Positions 60,206 to 64,000 of a DNA stretch of 64,000 bases are shown in pieces. Origin of the DNA: Muribaculaceae bacterium (GTDB taxonomy: Bacteria > Bacteroidota > Bacteroidia > Bacteroidales > Muribaculaceae); contig JAFZAC010000006.1 of NCBI GenBank assembly GCA_017548365.1, positions 1 to 64,000 of the forward strand, in the 5' to 3' direction. The notes beneath the pieces are model-generated. The model was given only the letters and a program-made list of their open reading frames with translations, was not told the origin of the DNA and searched no databases. How positions within the stretch are numbered: the first letter of the stretch is position 1; each line of letters starts with the position of its first letter. The position numbers and the translations under genes are program-made.

Positions 60206-60838
60206 ATGAAAATAGAATGTCCTAAGTGCGGATTAATTTGCAACCAAACCGAAGAGGAACTTATAAAACTCAACCACATTATTACCTGTCCTAAGTGCAT
60301 GTCGTCACTTAAGATTGTTAACGGTGTGGCTTATATACCTACCGACAAGGCCCCTATTGAAGAGCTGAAACCCTTTGAGGAGCAACCACCCAAATTCAAG
60401 GGTACAGAATATTATCAAACACATGCCAATCTTGGGAACCTCGATCCACTATACAGTTCGGCTGTAGAATATATCAAAACTTGCAACATGATCACCCTTC
60501 CCATGCTGCAGCGTTATTTTGACATAACGCCCGAGCGAGCCGAGCTCCTGATGCAGCAACTTGAGGACAACAAGGTAGTGTCACCTTTCGACGGTGTTCA
60601 TCCACGCAAAATACTCATAAATCACAATACCAATATCAATTATGTGACCTCACACCAAAGGAGGTTCAACAACGAAGCACAGTATATATCACCTGAGCAG
60701 CCCGACACAGCCGCCAATAAAAATAACATCCCCGAGCCACCACGCTCGAGGAAATGGTTGAGATTTTTGCCAACCTTAGGAGTGATAATCTTCATCCTGC
60801 TGCTGTGCAAACTCATTGCCAGCTATTTCGCCAGATAA
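60206..60838 (+). CDS. tail-anchored zinc-ribbon protein with FtsK-gamma-like winged helix
   Basis: This 210-residue protein has an N-terminal zinc ribbon (MKIECPKCGLICNQTEEELI...ITCPKCMSSLKIV), a central domain near residues 88-145, and a C-terminal membrane helix (FLPTLGVIIFILLLCKLIAS). The centre, DPLYSSAVEYIKTCNMITLP and MLQRYFDITPERAELLMQQL, then EDNKVVSPFDGVHPRKILI, follows the FtsK gamma winged-helix pattern (DPLY..AV, LQR.., RA..L...LE, V.P..G..PR..L). In FtsK this domain reads KOPS sites. Here it has no FtsK motor, so DNA binding is only possible. It is the last gene of the cluster. Confidence 0.75.
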   Translation: MKIECPKCGLICNQTEEELIKLNHIITCPKCMSSLKIVNGVAYIPTDKAPIEELKPFEEQPPKFKGTEYYQTHANLGNLDPLYSSAVEYIKTCNMITLPMLQRYFDITPERAELLMQQLEDNKVVSPFDGVHPRKILINHNTNINYVTSHQRRFNNEAQYISPEQPDTAANKNNIPEPPRSRKWLRFLPTLGVIIFILLLCKLIASYFAR

Positions 60839-61002
60839 ACAAACAACAGTTTTGACTTTTTTCTCTCATTGAGAGGCGTTATCCATGCCTTCCAATGCGC
60901 TGTTATATTCCATTCACAATATCACTTTTCATGCTGATATATAAACAAAGAAAGAGCGAATAGTGCCGAAGCACATCTTCGCTCTTCTCCTCTCTCCACT
61001 TG
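60839..61002. other. spacer after the cluster, no gene seen
   Basis: The stretch has a short hairpin (CTCTCA-TTGAGAG near 60863) that could help to end the cluster transcript, and no T-run. I see no coding region between the last cluster gene and the tRNA. Confidence 0.5.
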
Positions 61003-61076
61003 CGGTGCGTACAGGACTCGAACCAGCGACCTCCTGCGTGACAGGCAGGCATTCTAACCAACTGAACTAACGCACC
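61003..61076 (-). tRNA. tRNA-Asp (GTC)
   Basis: The minus strand reads GGTGCGT...ACGCACC as a 7-bp acceptor stem. The anticodon arm is CCTGC-CTGTCAC-GCAGG with anticodon GTC at the usual place in the 7-nt loop, and the T-arm carries GGTTCGAGTCC. The D-arm has the AGTTCAGTTGGTTAGA form. The discriminator base is G and CCA is not encoded, so it would be added. It stands alone, with no other tRNA nearby. No integrase or repeat of its 3' end was seen in the window. Confidence 0.95.
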
Positions 61077-61270
61077 GGGTTGAAATTGCGGTGCAAAGTT
61101 ACACACATTTTTTGAACTGGCAAATTTTTTCGCACTTTTTTTTCATTTTTTTTGATTTTCTCTCATTAAAAGAGTCAACTATTACATATTATAGGTATTT
61201 AATGGTAGTAATAATTCAAACAAATAAATAATTATTCAAAAAACTATCATTATTTTGCTACTAAAAGGGG

Positions 61271-61278
61271 TAGTTTTG
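61271..61278 (+). promoter_or_regulatory. promoter -7 element of the LuxR-type HTH gene
   Basis: TAGTTTTG fits TAnnTTTG, 99 nt before the ATG at 61378. The region between the tRNA and this element is AT-rich with nothing else recognised. Confidence 0.5.
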
Positions 61279-61377
61279 ATACAAAACTCATAAAAATAAA
61301 TATAATTATTTGGAATTTATTTGATTATATCTTTATTTTGCGTCTGCTTAATAGAAATTATTTACATACTATTATTT

Positions 61378-61593
61378 ATGACAAACACCACTAAAGATTT
61401 AACGGTGCGAGAACGTGAAGTTCTAAAGTTTCTTGTTGAGGGTTTGAGCAGCCGCGAGATAGCCGAAAAACTGTATATCTCTATAAATACTGTTCAATAT
61501 CACCGCAAGCAATTGTTGCACAAGACTGACTCGCGCAACGTTGCCGAACTCATAGGCAAAGCCTATAGGTTAAGACTGATTGAACTCGACTGA
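61378..61593 (+). CDS. stand-alone LuxR/GerE-type HTH protein
   Basis: This 71-residue protein is little more than a GerE-type DNA-binding domain: LTVREREVLKFLVEGLSSRE, then IAEKLYISINTVQYHRKQLL, then HKTDSRNVAELIGKAYRLRL. These are all four helices of LuxR/NarL C-terminal domains. There is no receiver or ligand domain. The frame is open 19 codons upstream, but those residues are hydrophobic and unlike the family, and the ATG at 61378 fits. It stands alone between a tRNA gene and a convergent symporter gene. It may act as a small regulator or be the remains of a larger one. Target unknown. Confidence 0.8.
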   Translation: MTNTTKDLTVREREVLKFLVEGLSSREIAEKLYISINTVQYHRKQLLHKTDSRNVAELIGKAYRLRLIELD

Positions 61594-61832
61594 TGGCTAT
61601 ACTGTTCATCAAGTATACTAATTCTAATGCCATTCCTGAAGTACACAGGGATGGTTTTTTATTCCACCACCCTATAAATAATGCGAGAGCGATTTTTCAC
61701 AAAGTCGCTCCCGCAGGATTTTAGAGTATGAGAAAATTTACTTTTGTGTGTTTTATCTTGGTTTTATAAAAATAAAAATGTGGTTCTTCTTTATCGATTG
61801 CAAATATAATAAAAAATATTTAAAAACAAAAT
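61594..61832. other. AT-rich spacer, no gene seen
   Basis: Between the HTH gene and the convergent symporter terminator I see a weak hairpin near 61676-61715 (AGCGATTTT...AAAGTCGCT) and nothing coding. Confidence 0.45.
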
Positions 61833-61871
61833 AAAAAGTGGCTTTTTCTTGCGAAATCGCCACTTTTTTTT
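61833..61871. terminator. bidirectional terminator
   Basis: AAAAAGTGGC pairs with GCCACTTTTT around a 16-nt loop, with T-runs on both strands. It lies 20 nt from the symporter stop and chiefly ends that transcript. Confidence 0.8.
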
Positions 61872-61890
61872 CATTATCACTCCAATTTTG

Positions 61891-63276
61891 TTATTTTTCG
61901 CTTTTCTTTTTCTTGAAATACTCTTTTGCCTCCCGCTTCACACGTGGCGACAACAACAGCAGCGCTGTCATCGTGCAGCATGCCATGAGGAAGAAAGCGA
62001 TGTCCATAAATCCAACCACAACCTTCAATGGCACCACAGCTGCCACAACAATCATTGCAAGATAGTAATAGTTGTAGTACTTGGCATTGTGAGCACCAAA
62101 GAGGAAGTTGGTACACTTCAAGCCATAGTAGCTATAGGTGAACATGGTCGAGAAAGCAAAGAAGAACACGATGATCATAAGCAGGTAGTGCCCAATGTTG
62201 GGTATCAGTTGCCCCCATGCGCCTAACGCTATTGCAAGGCCTTTGGGTTCATTAACTCCCACATAGTTGCCAGCAATGATAATTGGAATAGCGGTGAGAG
62301 TGCATATAAGGCCAGAGTCGATAGCGGGGCCAAGCATCGCAATAAGACCCTCACGAACAGGCTCAGTGTTCTTGCTGGCTCCGTGCATCATCGAGGCGGT
62401 ACCCACACCAGCCTCGTTCACATAGGCTGCACGCCGAGCTCCTATGAGCGCCACATAGGCAAAACCTCCTAATCCAGCCTCAAAGGTGAATGCTCCCTTG
62501 AAGATTGACCCAAACACGCCAGGAATGGCTTGGTAATTCATTGCCATGATTACCAGCACCATAATAAGGTAGAGTGCTACCATGAGAGGCACCATCTTAG
62601 AGGCAATGTTGGCTATGCTCTTGATACCACGCAATATCACTGCTGCAACGATCACTACCATGATAATTCCCATTATCAGGCGCAGAACCCACGTGTTCTC
62701 GATTCCCATGGGAGTGGTGAAAACGGTAGTCACTGATTCCACGAGCTGGTTGGCTTGCCACACGCACAAGGTGCCAACAAGTCCAAAGATGGCAAATGCC
62801 TTGGCAAGTGGTTTCCATTTCGCGCCAAGACCCTGTGTTATAATATACATGGGGCCGCCCTGTACCTCGCCGGCGCTGTCTCTGCCCTTATACATTATGG
62901 CCAAAGTTCCCTCAAAGAACTTGGTGGTCATTCCCACCAGTGCACTCACCCACATCCAGAAAATAACTCCTGGATTTCCGTTACCTACCGTCAAAGCCAC
63001 TGCCACACCGGCAATGTTGCCCATTCCCACAGTGGCGGCAATAGCGCTGAGAAGAGCCTGAATCGAGCTTATCTGTCCAGTCTCTTTTCCTTTGTCGATG
63101 GCTTGTTTCTGTCGCAACACTCCGATGGCCTGCGGCAGTCGCCTGATTGACACTGCGCCTGAATAGAAAAATAAAAATAGACCGCCGCCAATGAGCAGAA
63201 TAAACTCGGGATACTCACACAAAGTATCGGCCACGGTTATTATTGCTTCGCCTATTTTATTAAAAATATCACTCAT
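61891..63276 (-). CDS. sodium:alanine symporter family transporter (AGCS)
   Basis: This 461-residue inner-membrane protein has about 11 helices. It carries the AGCS signature TVGMGNIAGVAVALTVGNGN, followed by PGVIFWMWVSALVGMTTKFF and EGTLAIMYKGRDSAGEVQGG, PMYIITQGLG, and later GARRAAYVNEAGVGTASMMH. It probably imports alanine or glycine with sodium. The first residues (MSDIFNKIGEAIITVADTLC) match the usual family start. It is 32 nt after the TPM-domain gene on the same strand, so the two are likely cotranscribed. Confidence 0.93.
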   Translation of the reverse strand: MSDIFNKIGEAIITVADTLCEYPEFILLIGGGLFLFFYSGAVSIRRLPQAIGVLRQKQAIDKGKETGQISSIQALLSAIAATVGMGNIAGVAVALTVGNGNPGVIFWMWVSALVGMTTKFFEGTLAIMYKGRDSAGEVQGGPMYIITQGLGAKWKPLAKAFAIFGLVGTLCVWQANQLVESVTTVFTTPMGIENTWVLRLIMGIIMVVIVAAVILRGIKSIANIASKMVPLMVALYLIMVLVIMAMNYQAIPGVFGSIFKGAFTFEAGLGGFAYVALIGARRAAYVNEAGVGTASMMHGASKNTEPVREGLIAMLGPAIDSGLICTLTAIPIIIAGNYVGVNEPKGLAIALGAWGQLIPNIGHYLLMIIVFFFAFSTMFTYSYYGLKCTNFLFGAHNAKYYNYYYLAMIVVAAVVPLKVVVGFMDIAFFLMACCTMTALLLLSPRVKREAKEYFKKKKSEK

Positions 63277-63308
63277 CGTTCAATGTGATTGATTGTACTC
63301 AGTATTTA

Positions 63309-64000
63309 TTAAAATTTTGTTTTTGCGCCACCACCGCCAAAGTCACCGCCACCGTATTTATATTTGTGTTGTTCGGGTTCCTCGGCTGCCGGTTCGGCTT
63401 CATCTTCGTCATCATCTTCGTCCTCGTCATTTCCTTCTTCAACATCATCATTCTTTTCATCTTGTGTGGATTGATGTTGCTCCTCCTGGGCATCAGTGAG
63501 ATTTGAGGCTTGAGGCTGCTGCTGTTCGTTAATGTTTTTTTTGTTGCGCTTGCGCAGGAATGCAATGAGCCCAATCACTGCGATTATTACTGCAATGACA
63601 AACCACCCGTTGCCTCCTCCCCTTTTCTTGCCGCTATCGCTTGCAAGAGCTTGACTTTGATTGTACTCCTCAAGAATGACCGGCACAATCTCGTCGATGG
63701 CAGCCTTTATGCCGGCGGCATAGTCTCCATCCTTGAAATGAGGCACCATGTAATCGGTTTGCAGTCGCTTGCAGAACACATCGGGGACAGCTCCTTCCAG
63801 TCCGTAGCCCACAGCAAACCCTATTTCACCGTCGCCCTTATCGTTCCTGGGCTTGACGAGCATTACAAGTCCGTTGTTAAGTCTCTTCCCGCCAACACCC
63901 CATTTGCGTCCTATTTCGGTAGCAAGCTCCTTGGCATCAAGTCCTCCCAAGTCGTTGACTGTAACAACCACTATCTGGTTTTGGGTTTTCTTTGACAACG
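63309..64000 (-). CDS. TPM-domain (YgcG-type) membrane protein, partial at the right edge
   Basis: About 230 residues are visible, and the frame runs off the window, so the N-terminal signal peptide and first strand are missing. The TPM domain is seen in QIVVVTVNDLGGLDAKELAT, GRKWGVGGKRLNNGLVMLVK, IGFAVGYGLEGAVPDVFCKR and FKDGDYAAGIKAAIDEIVPV. A membrane helix (WFVIAVIIAVIGLIAFL) follows, then an acidic low-complexity cytoplasmic tail (EGNDEDEDDDEDEAEPAAEE), and a Gly-rich end (GGGDFGGGGAKTKF) typical for this family. TPM proteins of the YgcG type act at the membrane with unclear biochemical function; some have phosphatase activity in plants. It precedes the symporter gene. Confidence 0.85.
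   Translation of the reverse strand, partial: LSKKTQNQIVVVTVNDLGGLDAKELATEIGRKWGVGGKRLNNGLVMLVKPRNDKGDGEIGFAVGYGLEGAVPDVFCKRLQTDYMVPHFKDGDYAAGIKAAIDEIVPVILEEYNQSQALASDSGKKRGGGNGWFVIAVIIAVIGLIAFLRKRNKKNINEQQQPQASNLTDAQEEQHQSTQDEKNDDVEEGNDEDEDDDEDEAEPAAEEPEQHKYKYGGGDFGGGGAKTKF

Noticed and set aside
61003..61076. tRNA-Asp as an attachment site of an integrated element
   Set aside because: No integrase and no second copy of the tRNA 3' end were seen in the window.

Overview
The window is a chromosomal segment of a Bacteroidales bacterium, most like Muribaculaceae, Prevotellaceae or a relative; the genus cannot be fixed from sequence alone. Support comes from many promoters with the Bacteroidetes -7 element TAnnTTTG, secreted proteins ending in type IX secretion (T9SS) sorting domains (YNLNGQKL...PGIYI...KKVI), PorZ-like and SprE/PorW-like proteins, and lineage-typical genes (carboxynorspermidine dehydrogenase, a DUF2795 protein, aroA next to a small Cys-rich membrane protein).

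Layout. 1-433: the N-terminal part of a RepA/AAA_25-like ATPase gene leaving the window at the left edge. 525-646: three hairpin-bearing repeats. 883-3571: an AT-rich type II restriction-modification cassette (C-protein-like regulator, C5-cytosine methyltransferase, HNH nuclease) with apparent controller operators. 3725-4174: a small membrane protein. 4381-5760: thyA and folA. 5844-13182: three tandem PorZ-like beta-propeller genes. 13281-20018: housekeeping genes (polyprenyl synthase, carboxynorspermidine dehydrogenase, metK with a possible SAM-II-like leader, DUF2795, a LOG-family protein). 20124-23852: SprE/PorW-like TPR lipoprotein. 24082-35454: three related modular T9SS adhesin-like proteins flanking aroA. 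35909-41911: SurA/PpiD-like foldase, sufE, two POT peptide transporters. 42027-44186: a 20-residue-repeat protein and a LytS/LytR-type two-component system. 44429-46263: an orphan phage-capsid-like (DUF5309/SU10-type) gene with a small partner. 46568-50023: two CotH-kinase-like secreted proteins with dockerin-like tails. 51073-60838: a seven-gene cluster holding a vWA-like lipoprotein, a four-helix membrane protein, a tubulin/FtsZ-like GTPase, a 1143-residue actin/Hsp70-fold ATPase and three single-span membrane proteins, two with zinc ribbons and one of those with an FtsK-gamma-like winged helix. 61003-64000: tRNA-Asp, a stand-alone LuxR-type HTH protein, a sodium:alanine symporter and a partial TPM-domain protein.

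How the parts fit. T9SS is the main theme of the left and middle: PorZ-like proteins (attachment-complex type), SprE/PorW-like protein and CTD-bearing cargo occur in one stretch. The strongest candidate for a poorly described system is the 51-61 kb cluster, which combines tubulin-like and actin-like ATPases with a vWA lipoprotein and tail-anchored zinc-ribbon proteins and looks like a membrane-associated cytoskeletal or remodelling machine. The membrane-anchored capsid-like protein and the metK leader are the next most interesting. All functions here are inferred from sequence reading; no database search was run.
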